Source of the DNA: JACJXF01 sp964349045
GTDB lineage: Bacteria > Bacteroidota > Bacteroidia > Bacteroidales > GCA-2748055
Assembly (NCBI GenBank): GCA_964349045.1
Contig: CAYGFI010000039.1
Span: 1-31,673, forward strand
Direction of reading: 5' to 3'
DNA: 31,673 bases
Below are positions 1 through 7,076 of the stretch, in pieces; positions within the stretch are counted from its first letter, which is position 1; each line of letters begins with the position of its first letter. A program made the translations under genes and the position numbers. The notes beneath the pieces are model-generated. The model ran no database searches. It was given only the letters and a program-made list of their open reading frames with translations, and had not been told where the DNA came from.

Positions 1-86
1 ATGTTGTAATTAATAAGGGTGTCCTGTGAAAAACCTTTTAAGGTTGAAGATATCAGAATTAAAAAGGTAATAAATAATTTATACAT
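1..86 (-). CDS. bamA: BamA N-terminus (partial, runs off the window start)
   Basis: Seen: an ATG at 86 on the minus strand opens a frame that stays open to base 1 (28 codons). It begins MYKLFITFLILISS and continues to a GFSQ cleavage-like site followed by DTLINYN, which is a typical Bacteroidota signal peptide of about 20 residues. It starts 5 bp after the uppS stop codon, so the two are probably co-transcribed. Known: in many Bacteroidota the gene after uppS is bamA, the outer-membrane barrel assembly factor with POTRA repeats, and the mature protein often begins with an INYN-like stretch. The identity is inferred from position, the signal peptide and those first mature residues; neither POTRA domain nor barrel is in view. 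A different exported protein is possible. Confidence 0.7.
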   Translation of the reverse strand, partial: MYKLFITFLILISSTLKGFSQDTLINYN

Positions 87-91
87 ACTGT

Positions 92-847
92 TTAGTTAAC
101 TGAGTCACTTTTAACTTGTTCACTGATCTTTCCAAACCTTCTTTCTCTCTTTTGAAAATCAACTATGGCATCATAGAAATGTTCCTTTCGAAAATCGGGC
201 CAAAGTGTGTCTGTAAAATACAATTCTGCATATGCTATTTGCCAAAGCAGGAAATTGCTAATCCGGTACTCTCCACTGGTCCTTATAAGCAACTCCGGAT
301 CAGGTAGTTCAGCTGTTGTGAGATACTGGATAAAAGAATCGCAATTTAATTCATCGGGCAGTATTAAATTTTTTTTCACATCATGGGCCAGTTTTCTCAT
401 GGCATTGATAATTTCCCAACGGCCGCTGTAACTTAACGCAAGAACGAGATTAAGCCCGGTATTATTGTGAGTTTTTTCTACTGCTCTTGTTAACTGTTTC
501 TGAACGGCTGCCGGGAGACTTGAAGTGTCACCGATAATATGAAGACAGACATTATTCTCTAAAAGTGAGTCGAGCTCTTTTTCAACAGTACTTATAAGGA
601 GTGACATAAGTGCATCAACTTCCTCTCTGGGACGGTTCCAGTTTTCGGTAGAAAATGCATAAAGAGTAAGATATTGAATGCCCAGTTCAGAAGCTGCTTC
701 TACGGTTTCCCGAACTGCCACCACACCATTCTGATGCCCGAAAACTCTGGAGTTCCCTTTTCTCTGAGCCCATCGGCCATTTCCATCCATGATCACTGCT
801 ACGTGAACCGGAAGCTTTTCTTTATTTACGTTATCAATCGTTGCCAT
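92..847 (-). CDS. uppS: Isoprenyl (undecaprenyl diphosphate) transferase
   Basis: Cis-prenyltransferase that condenses isopentenyl diphosphate onto farnesyl diphosphate to make the C55 lipid carrier for peptidoglycan and O-antigen synthesis; it acts at the inner face of the cytoplasmic membrane. Seen: 251 residues, the normal family length. The signature MDGNGRWA lies at about residues 20-27 with catalytic Asp21, followed by YAFSTENWNRP near 63-73 and the C-terminal LLIRTSGEYRISNFLLWQ and ELYFTDTLWPDF motifs that complete the active site. ATG start at 847, 15 bp after the stop of the upstream barrel gene and 5 bp before the bamA start. The position between DUF6089 and bamA is typical for the phylum. 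Identification is secure. Confidence 0.97.
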   Translation of the reverse strand: MATIDNVNKEKLPVHVAVIMDGNGRWAQRKGNSRVFGHQNGVVAVRETVEAASELGIQYLTLYAFSTENWNRPREEVDALMSLLISTVEKELDSLLENNVCLHIIGDTSSLPAAVQKQLTRAVEKTHNNTGLNLVLALSYSGRWEIINAMRKLAHDVKKNLILPDELNCDSFIQYLTTAELPDPELLIRTSGEYRISNFLLWQIAYAELYFTDTLWPDFRKEHFYDAIVDFQKRERRFGKISEQVKSDSVN

Positions 848-862
848 AATTTAAATTTCCTT

Positions 863-1588
863 CTAATCGTAAGCCGGACAATATTCCCTGTAACTGAAAA
901 TTTTATAGCTGATAAAAATTCCCGCAAAGGTATACCAGTCATTGTTACCAACCAAATTTATATTTTCACCTGCAATATTTACTGTTCCGTCGATTGCATA
1001 GTCGTTAAAAGTCTTTCTTACTGAAATCTCAGCCCCGGAACTTAATTTTTTTGAGACATTAAATTTATATCCGATTCCAAAAGGAATCGAAATGAGAAAT
1101 TTTGCTGAAGACGCACTCGAAGTGAGAACATAATAGCTGGCTAACCCCGCGGAAATGTAAAGTGATTGATTTAATTTTCTATTGGTTGTTTTATAGGGTA
1201 TAAAGTTGAACTCATAATTTGCAGCGACGTCGAGAAGGGTGGCATCAAAACCGGATTTAAGGCTTTCAACATACAAATCGCCATAACCTGTCGTATTCCC
1301 ATGCAGGCTATGATATATTGTGCTTAAGCGGATGGAGGTGCGAGGATCGAAATTATAGCGGAAAATTGGTCCGATAGCGATCCCCGGATTGAAAAAGTGC
1401 TTTGCCGGATTTAAATCTCCCACGTAATAAGAAGTTCCTGCAAACATACCTATATCTGACTTCCTTTGGGAGAAGGCATCTAAAGAGATAAGCAAGAGTA
1501 AAGCAAGGATCCAGGCTGTTCTGCTCCTCCGGTTAATCCTTTTTATTTTACTGATTTTTCTATCTGAGGAATCTCGCTGCTTTTCCAA
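863..1588 (-). CDS. DUF6089-type outer-membrane beta-barrel protein (second copy)
   Basis: Predicted outer-membrane barrel of unknown function. Seen: a strongly basic N-terminus, then a hydrophobic segment (AWILALLLLISLDAFSQ) consistent with a signal peptide, then the DUF6089-like opening IGMFAGTSYYVGDLNP, alternating amphipathic strands, and a C-terminal strand ending in YKIF. The start is uncertain. The longest ATG frame starts at 1690 and would overlap the upstream gene by 131 bp. I chose the in-frame TTG at 1588, which overlaps it by 29 bp. A start nearer 1540 would need a rare ATT or ATA codon. Known: DUF6089 proteins usually lie between nadK and uppS-bamA in Bacteroidota. An envelope-biogenesis role is inferred only from this context. 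Confidence 0.85.
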   Translation of the reverse strand: MEKQRDSSDRKISKIKRINRRSRTAWILALLLLISLDAFSQRKSDIGMFAGTSYYVGDLNPAKHFFNPGIAIGPIFRYNFDPRTSIRLSTIYHSLHGNTTGYGDLYVESLKSGFDATLLDVAANYEFNFIPYKTTNRKLNQSLYISAGLASYYVLTSSASSAKFLISIPFGIGYKFNVSKKLSSGAEISVRKTFNDYAIDGTVNIAGENINLVGNNDWYTFAGIFISYKIFSYREYCPAYD

Positions 1589-2336
1589 TAATGGGCCTTC
1601 CACGACGGTCGGATGGAATTTTATATATAATACTGAACATACCGATGTCGTATAAATCATTTGCTTTTGAGAATACCGGTGAATAACCATCTATATAATC
1701 TGTTGTTGTAAACCTTCGTCCAAATTCAAATCCAGTGGAAATTCTGGAGTTGATAGAGATTTTAAATCCAACCCCTAAGGGAATTGTTATGCCAAATTTA
1801 CTACTATTTTCATCTATCGGGTACAGTACTTCATTTTTATAAAGTTTTGGATTGCTGATCACTCCTCCAACACCTGCAAATACATAAGGGAATATCTTCC
1901 CGAAGTTATTGATCATCCCCCTGTGACTAAATGAAGCGGCTGACCGGGTCGACTTTTGTTCAGCAACAGGGTAATATTCTAACTGAAAAGAGGGTTCAAA
2001 TATTGTTGAGTTAAAGGAAAAATTCCGGTCACTATTGCGTGAATTTTTATCATTCCCTGAAACAAAACCGTAAATCAGGTTCATTTTAATTGTCATTTTT
2101 TTGCTGATCTTATATCTTGCGCCAAAAGCAAATGAAGGACGCGTTTGCAGAATCTGGATGTCTTTCAATCCAAATAAGTTATTTGCATCGGCAGAACCAC
2201 CAATGTCGCCGTAGATCTGAGATGTACAAATACCAATGTTGGCTTCATACCTTCTTAGTTTCCATAACTGTGCATAGGATGAAACCGGTACTATTATAAG
2301 CAGTAATAGAATGCCGGTGAGCTGTCTTTTATTCAT
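1560..2336 (-). CDS. DUF6089-like outer-membrane beta-barrel protein (first copy)
   Basis: 258 residues. Seen: a clear signal peptide (MNKRQLTGILLLLIIVPVSS, then YAQ), then YEANIGICTSQIYGDIGG, which resembles the start of the neighbouring DUF6089 protein (GMFAGTSYYVGDLNP). Both proteins share the phrase pattern 'IPxGxGxKxxxxxRxSxGxExxxRxTFxDYxDG', so this is probably a diverged tandem paralogue. The C-terminus is basic and extends past the last predicted strand (SDRRGRPIIGKAARFLR). It is co-directional with nadK upstream and its 3' end overlaps the start region of the next barrel gene. Function unknown; localisation to the outer membrane is inferred from the signal peptide and the alternating strand pattern. 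Confidence 0.85.
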   Translation of the reverse strand: MNKRQLTGILLLLIIVPVSSYAQLWKLRRYEANIGICTSQIYGDIGGSADANNLFGLKDIQILQTRPSFAFGARYKISKKMTIKMNLIYGFVSGNDKNSRNSDRNFSFNSTIFEPSFQLEYYPVAEQKSTRSAASFSHRGMINNFGKIFPYVFAGVGGVISNPKLYKNEVLYPIDENSSKFGITIPLGVGFKISINSRISTGFEFGRRFTTTDYIDGYSPVFSKANDLYDIGMFSIIYKIPSDRRGRPIIGKAARFLR

Positions 2337-2356
2337 TTCTAAAACCTTATGGTTTA

Positions 2357-2364
2357 CAAATATA
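2357..2364 (-). promoter_or_regulatory. Candidate Bacteroidota -7 box (TATATTTG) upstream of the first barrel gene
   Basis: On the minus strand the octamer reads TATATTTG, matching TAnnTTTG, 20 bp upstream of the ATG at 2336. A second match (TATTTTTG on the minus strand) lies at 2415-2422. No convincing -33 TTTG was found at the usual spacing. It could give the barrel-uppS-bamA block a promoter separate from nadK. Confidence 0.35.
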
Positions 2365-2386
2365 TTAAATAATTAAAATAAGTGTG

Positions 2387-2530
2387 CTAAAAGGGAATTA
2401 GAGGCCGATAAATGCAAAAATATTCTTTAAAAAGAACCGGATTTGAACTGAATTGTTCAGGTTGCTTACGATAACTATCTAAATATTTCTTCTGTTCAGG
2501 AAATAAATATTGAAGTAAATCCGTGTGCAT
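2387..2530 (-). CDS. Possible small hypothetical protein (47 aa)
   Basis: Open frame with an ATG at 2530, 7 bp after the nadK stop and 50 bp before the next gene. It begins MHTDLLQYLFPEQKKYLDSY and ends YRPLIPF. The composition is hydrophilic and aromatic-rich, with no signal peptide and no membrane segment. I recognise no family. The support is only the tight co-directional spacing to nadK and plausible amino-acid composition. It could equally be chance open frame in a 200-bp spacer that also holds a candidate promoter. Confidence 0.3.
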   Translation of the reverse strand: MHTDLLQYLFPEQKKYLDSYRKQPEQFSSNPVLFKEYFCIYRPLIPF

Positions 2531-2537
2531 TTTGAAA

Positions 2538-3419
2538 TTAATTGCGTTTATCAATACCCCACATAAGCTTGTTTCTTAATGTATTGTAAAAATTTGTACC
2601 GTCAAATTTAACCAGTTTTAAATTATACGGGGCCTTATCAATATTCAGGGTAATATTATTTTCAACCTCATGAGTCCTCGAATCAATGGATACCAGGAAG
2701 CGATCGGCCCGGGATTTTACCTGAAGTTTAATGGATTTGTTATCGGGGATAATAATGGGTCGTACACTCAGATTATGAGGCGCTACCGGTGAAATAATAA
2801 AATTGCGGGCTTCCGGCATCACGATTGGTCCGCCAACGCTCATAGAATAGGCGGTAGATCCGGTAGGCGTGGAGATAATCAATCCGTCCGCCCAATAAGT
2901 ATTCAGGTATTCCCCATCCAGCTCGGTTATTACCGTAATCATCCCTGCTCCAAATTTATGAATGGTTATTTCATTAAGTGCAATACCAAATTCCTCACTT
3001 ATGGATATATTGTTATTTAACCGGACCAATGTTCTTTCTTCCAGGTAATATTTCCCCTGAAATAAATCTTCCACAGAAATGCATATTTCTTCCCTTGAAA
3101 TATTCGCTAAAAAACCGAGTCGACCCGTATTAATTCCGATTATAGGTATGTTTCTGTCCTGCACAATTTTTAAGGTTTCCAGAAAGGTACCATCTCCCCC
3201 GAAAGAAAATAAAAAGTCTGTATCTGAAGGTAAGGAAGTGTGATCATGGAAAGTTTTAAAATCTCCTGTATTGATACTAGTATGATCTTTAAGAAAAGCG
3301 GAGAAATCATCATAAATGATCAATTCCGCCCGGTATTTTTTAAAAATATCAAACAGGGAGCGGATGTTTTTATTAAAGTCGTCAGTGAAATTCTTACCGT
3401 AAAGGGCTATTTTTTTCAT
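2538..3419 (-). CDS. nadK: NAD kinase
   Basis: Phosphorylates NAD to NADP using ATP or polyphosphate in the cytoplasm. Seen: 293 residues. The catalytic GGDGT motif is at residues 74-78 (Asp76) within FSFGGDGTFLE, followed by GINTGRLGFLA, which forms the nucleotide-binding region. The substrate-binding loop DGLIISTPTGSTAYSMSVGG is near 178-197, and the C-terminal all-beta domain contains the SVRPIIIPD segment. ATG start at 3419. It lies 36 bp after the CBS-domain gene and shares its direction, so the two are probably one transcript. The order CBS-nadK-DUF6089-uppS-bamA is common in Bacteroidota. Confidence 0.97.
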   Translation of the reverse strand: MKKIALYGKNFTDDFNKNIRSLFDIFKKYRAELIIYDDFSAFLKDHTSINTGDFKTFHDHTSLPSDTDFLFSFGGDGTFLETLKIVQDRNIPIIGINTGRLGFLANISREEICISVEDLFQGKYYLEERTLVRLNNNISISEEFGIALNEITIHKFGAGMITVITELDGEYLNTYWADGLIISTPTGSTAYSMSVGGPIVMPEARNFIISPVAPHNLSVRPIIIPDNKSIKLQVKSRADRFLVSIDSRTHEVENNITLNIDKAPYNLKLVKFDGTNFYNTLRNKLMWGIDKRN

Positions 3420-3455
3420 AATTTAAATTGAAACCATTTTGATCAGGTGGTCATG

Positions 3456-4121
3456 TTAAATATTCAGGTAACGCATAAAAAGATCGTACCTGTTCTTTAT
3501 CATCAAATCTCCCTCATCATCCTTCATATAAGAGGCTGTGATGTTATAATCGTACCTTTCAAAGGTTTGAATAATAGAAGATAACTCTGTTCTGTTGATC
3601 TTTAGGGTTACATATAATTTCGTTGAATCCTCGGGGGTAGATATATAAAGACTCAGGATCTTGGCATCATTACCTTCAATAATTTGCGCAATCTGGGAGA
3701 GAAAATAATCATTGACATTTATTTCTAAAATAATAATACCTCCCGGATGTTTGAGGGCGGAAAGGTCAGCGAAATGTAAAACCAGGTCATTGGTCGTAAT
3801 GGTACCCAGGAATTCATTATTTCTTGCTAAAACCGGTATAGCGCTTAGTTTGAGCCTTGATGCAAGTTCTATTACCTCGTAGATATGCTGATCTTCATAG
3901 ACATAGGGGCTAAACAGGGATAGTTTATGATTACCGATAGGTTCATCAGCCATGTTCAGGTTATAAATATCTTTATCAGAAATAAGACCCAGAAATTCAA
4001 CGTTATTCACAATTGGAAGATGAGAAATCCTGAAAATATCCATCCACGAAAGAGCCTGGTATCCTGTATCTGAGGTTTTCAGGGCGGGTACAACATCCGA
4101 CATTAATTCTTTTGCCAGCAT
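3456..4121 (-). CDS. Tandem CBS-domain protein with ACT-like C-terminus
   Basis: Seen: two CBS motifs in the first about 125 residues (PALKTSDTGYQALSWM...HLPIVNN...GLISDKDIYNL, then VIELASRLKLSAIPVLARNNEFLGTITTNDLVLHF). After these comes an ACT-like segment, starting GGIIILEINVNDYFLSQIAQ and continuing through LYVTLKINRTELSSIIQTFE. CBS pairs bind adenine nucleotides and ACT domains bind small ligands, so a regulatory or sensing role is inferred. A longer frame starts at 4178. I chose the ATG at 4121 because a good ribosome site (AAGGAG) lies about 12 bp upstream and MLAKELMSDVVP is a natural family start. It is the first gene of the operon and is divergent from pdxJ. Confidence 0.88.
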   Translation of the reverse strand: MLAKELMSDVVPALKTSDTGYQALSWMDIFRISHLPIVNNVEFLGLISDKDIYNLNMADEPIGNHKLSLFSPYVYEDQHIYEVIELASRLKLSAIPVLARNNEFLGTITTNDLVLHFADLSALKHPGGIIILEINVNDYFLSQIAQIIEGNDAKILSLYISTPEDSTKLYVTLKINRTELSSIIQTFERYDYNITASYMKDDEGDLMIKNRYDLFMRYLNI

Positions 4122-4163
4122 AAATAATTTATCTCCTTGCGATTTATTTTCAGACTGCTGATG

Positions 4164-4171
4164 TACCTTTG
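4164..4171 (+). promoter_or_regulatory. -7 box (TACCTTTG) for pdxJ
   Basis: Exact TAnnTTTG match 21 bp upstream of the pdxJ ATG, in the 71-bp spacer shared with the divergent CBS operon. The opposite strand holds a one-mismatch box (TGGCTTTG, 4181-4188) that could serve the CBS operon. No clear -33 TTTG is seen. The two boxes overlap closely, so the two directions may compete. Confidence 0.5.
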
Positions 4172-4192
4172 CAGGCACATCAAAGCCATTTT

Positions 4193-4906
4193 ATGACCAG
4201 ATTAAGCGTAAATATAAATAAAATTGCAACACTCCGAAATTCCAGAGGCGGAAATATTCCTGATGTTCTCAGGGTTGCTTTAGATTGTCAGCGTTACGGG
4301 GCGGAAGGTATTACGGTTCATCCCAGGCCTGATGAACGACATATACGGTATCAGGATGTACGTAACCTGAAATCCCTGATAACTACTGAATTTAATATTG
4401 AGGGTTACCCAACAGAAAGTTTTCTTCAACTGGTTTATGAAGCGCTGCCCGATCAGGTTACCCTCGTTCCTGACCCTCCCGGAGCGCTTACTTCATCTGA
4501 GGGATGGGATACCATAAAAAACTGTGAATTTCTTAAAATGGTAATTACGGGGCTCCAATCGAAGGGGATTCGTACCTCCATTTTCATTGGAACCGAATCT
4601 GAGCATATTAAAGCTGCCCGGGATACCGGCACAGACCGTATCGAGCTATATACTGAGCCTTATGCAAGCGCATATATAACCGGACGTGAAAAAGCCATAG
4701 AACCCTTTGTAAAGGCTGCGCTTTTGGCAAATAAGGTTGGATTGGGTATTAATGCAGGTCATGACCTGAGTCTTGAAAACCTGAAATATTTCTCTGAACA
4801 CATCCCCGGGTTACTGGAAGTATCGATTGGTCATGCTCTGATTTCAGATGCCTTATATTATGGGCTTGAAAATACGATTCAGATGTATAAAAGGCAGCTT
4901 AAATAA
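4193..4906 (+). CDS. pdxJ: Pyridoxine 5'-phosphate synthase
   Basis: Condenses 1-deoxy-D-xylulose 5-phosphate with 3-amino-2-oxopropyl phosphate, the last ring-forming step of DXP-dependent vitamin B6 synthesis; a cytoplasmic TIM barrel. Seen: RLSVNINKIATLRNSRGG at the N-terminus, then GITVHPRPDERHIRYQDV, NIEGYPTESF, QVTLVPDPPGALTSSEGW, a RIELYTEPYA strand and the C-terminal GINAGHDLSLENL phosphate-binding segment. 237 residues from the ATG at 4193, the usual size. The frame extends upstream to 4169, but that would run into the promoter box, so the later start is preferred. It is followed directly by a hydrolase gene. Confidence 0.96.
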   Translation: MTRLSVNINKIATLRNSRGGNIPDVLRVALDCQRYGAEGITVHPRPDERHIRYQDVRNLKSLITTEFNIEGYPTESFLQLVYEALPDQVTLVPDPPGALTSSEGWDTIKNCEFLKMVITGLQSKGIRTSIFIGTESEHIKAARDTGTDRIELYTEPYASAYITGREKAIEPFVKAALLANKVGLGINAGHDLSLENLKYFSEHIPGLLEVSIGHALISDALYYGLENTIQMYKRQLK

Positions 4907-4922
4907 GAATCATATCCCCAAA

Positions 4923-5741
4923 TTGGCAATAGAGCTTTCATATCGCAAAATGGGCCAGGGTCCTCCGATGATCATACTCCATGGCCTTTACGGCTCGTCG
5001 GATAACTGGTTAAGTATCGGGAAAGCTTTTGCCCCGAAGTTTGATGTTTATCTGCCCGACCAGAGGAATCACGGAAAATCTCCACATACAAAGGAACATA
5101 CCTACACACTTCTTCGAAATGATCTTCACGGGTTTATGGAAAGTCATGGAATTGAAAAAGCAATAATTCTGGGACATTCCATGGGAGGGAAAGCCGCAAT
5201 GTATTTCGCAGTCGCATGGCCGGAGAAAGTTCAAGCGCTAATCGTTGTCGACATTACCCCGGGATCCTATAAATCGCTTATTACACCTGCTCCTCAAAGC
5301 GTAAATCATATGAATATCATAAGCTCAATGCTGAGTGTGGACTTTTCAAGGGTGAATAACAGGGAAGATGTAAATTCAATCCTCAAAGAAACCATCCCAT
5401 CTCAAAGAGTGCGACATTTTCTGCTGAAAAATATTAAACGGAATAAAACAGGCGGCTATGAATGGAGACTTAATATCAGAACCCTGCACGATCAGTTACC
5501 CCGGATTCTGGATGGACTCGATCCGAAGCCTTTTTTAAATGGAAATGGAATTACCGGTTTCCCTGTTCTTTTTATCAGGGCAGAAAAATCAGGTTATATC
5601 AGAGAGGAGGACAAGGCTCTTATTAAAACTATTTTCCCAATGGCCGAAATGGTAACAATTCCCGGGGCTGATCACTGGGTCCATGTTGAGAAACCAGAAC
5701 TTTTAATAAAAACGATTGAATATTTTATTTTTGGTGATTAA
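4923..5741 (+). CDS. Alpha/beta hydrolase, YbfF-type esterase
   Basis: Seen: alpha/beta-hydrolase fold with the oxyanion segment HGLYGSSDNWLSIG, then DQRNHGKSPH, the nucleophile elbow GHSMGG (catalytic Ser), VVDITPGSY, the acid region FLFIRAEKSGYI and the catalytic His in DHWVHVEKPELL. This arrangement matches the YbfF group of small acyl esterases. Its physiological substrate cannot be told from sequence. No ATG suits the start. The frame reaches 4848, but that overlaps pdxJ heavily. I chose the TTG at 4923, just after the pdxJ stop (4906), giving 272 residues. It ends 2 bp before the stop codon of the convergent exonuclease gene. Confidence 0.88.
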   Translation: MAIELSYRKMGQGPPMIILHGLYGSSDNWLSIGKAFAPKFDVYLPDQRNHGKSPHTKEHTYTLLRNDLHGFMESHGIEKAIILGHSMGGKAAMYFAVAWPEKVQALIVVDITPGSYKSLITPAPQSVNHMNIISSMLSVDFSRVNNREDVNSILKETIPSQRVRHFLLKNIKRNKTGGYEWRLNIRTLHDQLPRILDGLDPKPFLNGNGITGFPVLFIRAEKSGYIREEDKALIKTIFPMAEMVTIPGADHWVHVEKPELLIKTIEYFIFGD

Positions 5742-5743
5742 CG

Positions 5744-6460
5744 TTATGCGATAGAAATATATTCTTCCGGAATAAGGGGCATAGATTTAAATTTCAACAA
5801 CAGCTGAATAATGGTTACAACATCCCTCTCACAATATTTTACTATCCGCGGGAGGTCATCCTCTTCATAATACACACCGGCCACCATGGATCCGTCAATA
5901 TCGTTTTTCGGGGAAGGAATGCCGAAAACATAAGCCAGAAGTTCAAGAGATGTATAATTCTTAAAATCGCCGAATTTCCAAAGTTCCATGGTATCCACAT
6001 GATTTACCTCCCATGGCTTTTTACCCGCCGTATCGAGTAAACCAGGCAGTTCAAGCCCGTTAATGAGCATACGTCTGGAGATATATGGAAAATCGAATTC
6101 CTTGCCATTATGTGCACAGAGTGAATAGTTCTTTTTAGCAGACAATGCTTTCAGCAGGAGACCGAAATCAACCAACAGCTGATGCTCATCTTTAGAAGAG
6201 AATGATTTAAGCCGTATTTTTTTTTGCCCATCTTCGGAATAGATGAGACCTGCTGAAATGCAGATAATCTTTCCGAATTCAGCATAGATTCCTGCACGCT
6301 GATAGACATCGGAGGGTTTTTGCTCCTCTCCACGAATGAAAGAAGACTTTTTTTCCCAGAGTTTTCTCGCTGCTTCAGGCAGGTCATCAAAAGATGCGGT
6401 TTGGGGAACGGTTTCGATATCGAGGAAAACCAGATTTTCAATTTGAAGATTCTCAAGCAT
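5744..6460 (-). CDS. PolB-like predicted 3'-5' exonuclease (DEDDy type)
   Basis: Seen: a DnaQ/RNase H-fold exonuclease. ExoI motif is FLDIETVP (Asp14, Glu16), ExoII is CAHNGKEFDFPYISRRM (the Asp of FDF), and ExoIII is YCERDVVTI, where Tyr and Asp are spaced as in the DEDDy subclass. 238 residues, single domain, with no polymerase module attached. Known: such stand-alone proteins are annotated as predicted 3'-5' exonucleases related to the PolB proofreading domain; the biological role is not settled. ATG start at 6460. It is convergent with the upstream hydrolase gene with almost no spacer, and no terminator hairpin was seen there. Confidence 0.9.
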   Translation of the reverse strand: MLENLQIENLVFLDIETVPQTASFDDLPEAARKLWEKKSSFIRGEEQKPSDVYQRAGIYAEFGKIICISAGLIYSEDGQKKIRLKSFSSKDEHQLLVDFGLLLKALSAKKNYSLCAHNGKEFDFPYISRRMLINGLELPGLLDTAGKKPWEVNHVDTMELWKFGDFKNYTSLELLAYVFGIPSPKNDIDGSMVAGVYYEEDDLPRIVKYCERDVVTIIQLLLKFKSMPLIPEEYISIA

Positions 6461-6565
6461 TAGACATTGAGTTATGAGTTATGTATTATAAGTCTGTATT
6501 AAATAATAGCAAATTGATATTTGTAAATCACTTTATGTGTAAAAATGTATAAATTGAAACTTAAG

Positions 6566-6842
6566 TTATTTAGTATGTATCAGTCTTTGCTCAATGATCG
6601 TTTTCAAAACATTTATCGCTACCTGGTTATTTCCTCCCTGCGTGATGATGATATCGGCATAGCGTTTGGTCGGTTCAATAAACTGCAGGTGCATGGGCTT
6701 TACAGTTTTCTCATAACGTTCGAGCACCTTAACCACTGTTCTGCCTCTCTCGGTAATATCCCTGTATATAACCCTGCTCAGCCGGTCATCCGCATCTGCA
6801 TCCACATAAATTTTTATATCCTGCAATTCCAATAATAAACAT
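6566..6842 (-). pseudogene. udk: Uridine kinase remnant with internal deletion
   Basis: The C-terminal part of uridine kinase is clear: LQDIKIYVDADADDRLSRV, RDITERGRTVVKVLERY, MHLQFIEPTKRYADIII. Reading starts again upstream in another frame at an ATG (6842) that gives MFIIGIAG, exactly the expected uridine kinase N-terminus just before the P-loop. The two frames meet inside GGAATTGCAGGATA (about 6817-6830). The P-loop GxxGSGKT and about 110 following residues are gone, and the ATG frame stops after 18 codons. A TTG at 6832 could express the 88-residue C-terminal piece, but it lacks the ATP site. A candidate promoter (CAAAACTA on the plus strand, 6880-6887) is still present. Either a real pseudogene or a collapsed assembly at a short repeat. 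Confidence 0.85.
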
Positions 6843-6862
6843 GCTTTTCTGATTAAAAATCC

Positions 6863-6870
6863 TAATTTTG
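6863..6870 (+). promoter_or_regulatory. -7 box (TAATTTTG) for the small ORF and manA
   Basis: Exact TAnnTTTG match 46 bp upstream of the ATG at 6917. A minus-strand match (TAGTTTTG, 6880-6887) lies just beside it and would face the udk remnant, so this spacer looks like a divergent promoter pair. Confidence 0.4.
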
Positions 6871-6916
6871 TGACTGAAACAAAACTACAAATTACGAATC
6901 AATTCTGTTAAAAAAA

Positions 6917-7063
6917 ATGTTACGGTACACCACCAGGTTCAAATTTAAAGTTCCCTGCCTGGAAGATATTAAGAACCAGAAACTTACTGATTTAAAAAAG
7001 AAGATTAACGAACCAGACAATCCGATCCTGGAAATTGTTCTGATTAAAGCCTGCATTAATTGA
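6917..7063 (+). CDS. Possible small hypothetical protein (48 aa)
   Basis: Open frame from an ATG at 6917 to a TGA at 7063, 13 bp before the manA start. It begins MLRYTTRFKFKVPCLEDIKN, has a lysine-rich middle and ends in a hydrophobic ILEIVLIKACIN. No family is recognised. Support comes from the tight spacing to manA and a -7 box 46 bp upstream. It could be a leader peptide, a short real protein or the worn remains of a longer gene. Confidence 0.35.
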   Translation: MLRYTTRFKFKVPCLEDIKNQKLTDLKKKINEPDNPILEIVLIKACIN

Positions 7064-7076
7064 TAACACCTGTTAA

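Noticed and set aside
674..1024. Plus-strand 116-codon frame antisense to uppS and the barrel gene
   Set aside because: It covers parts of two well-supported minus-strand genes and has no recognisable features.
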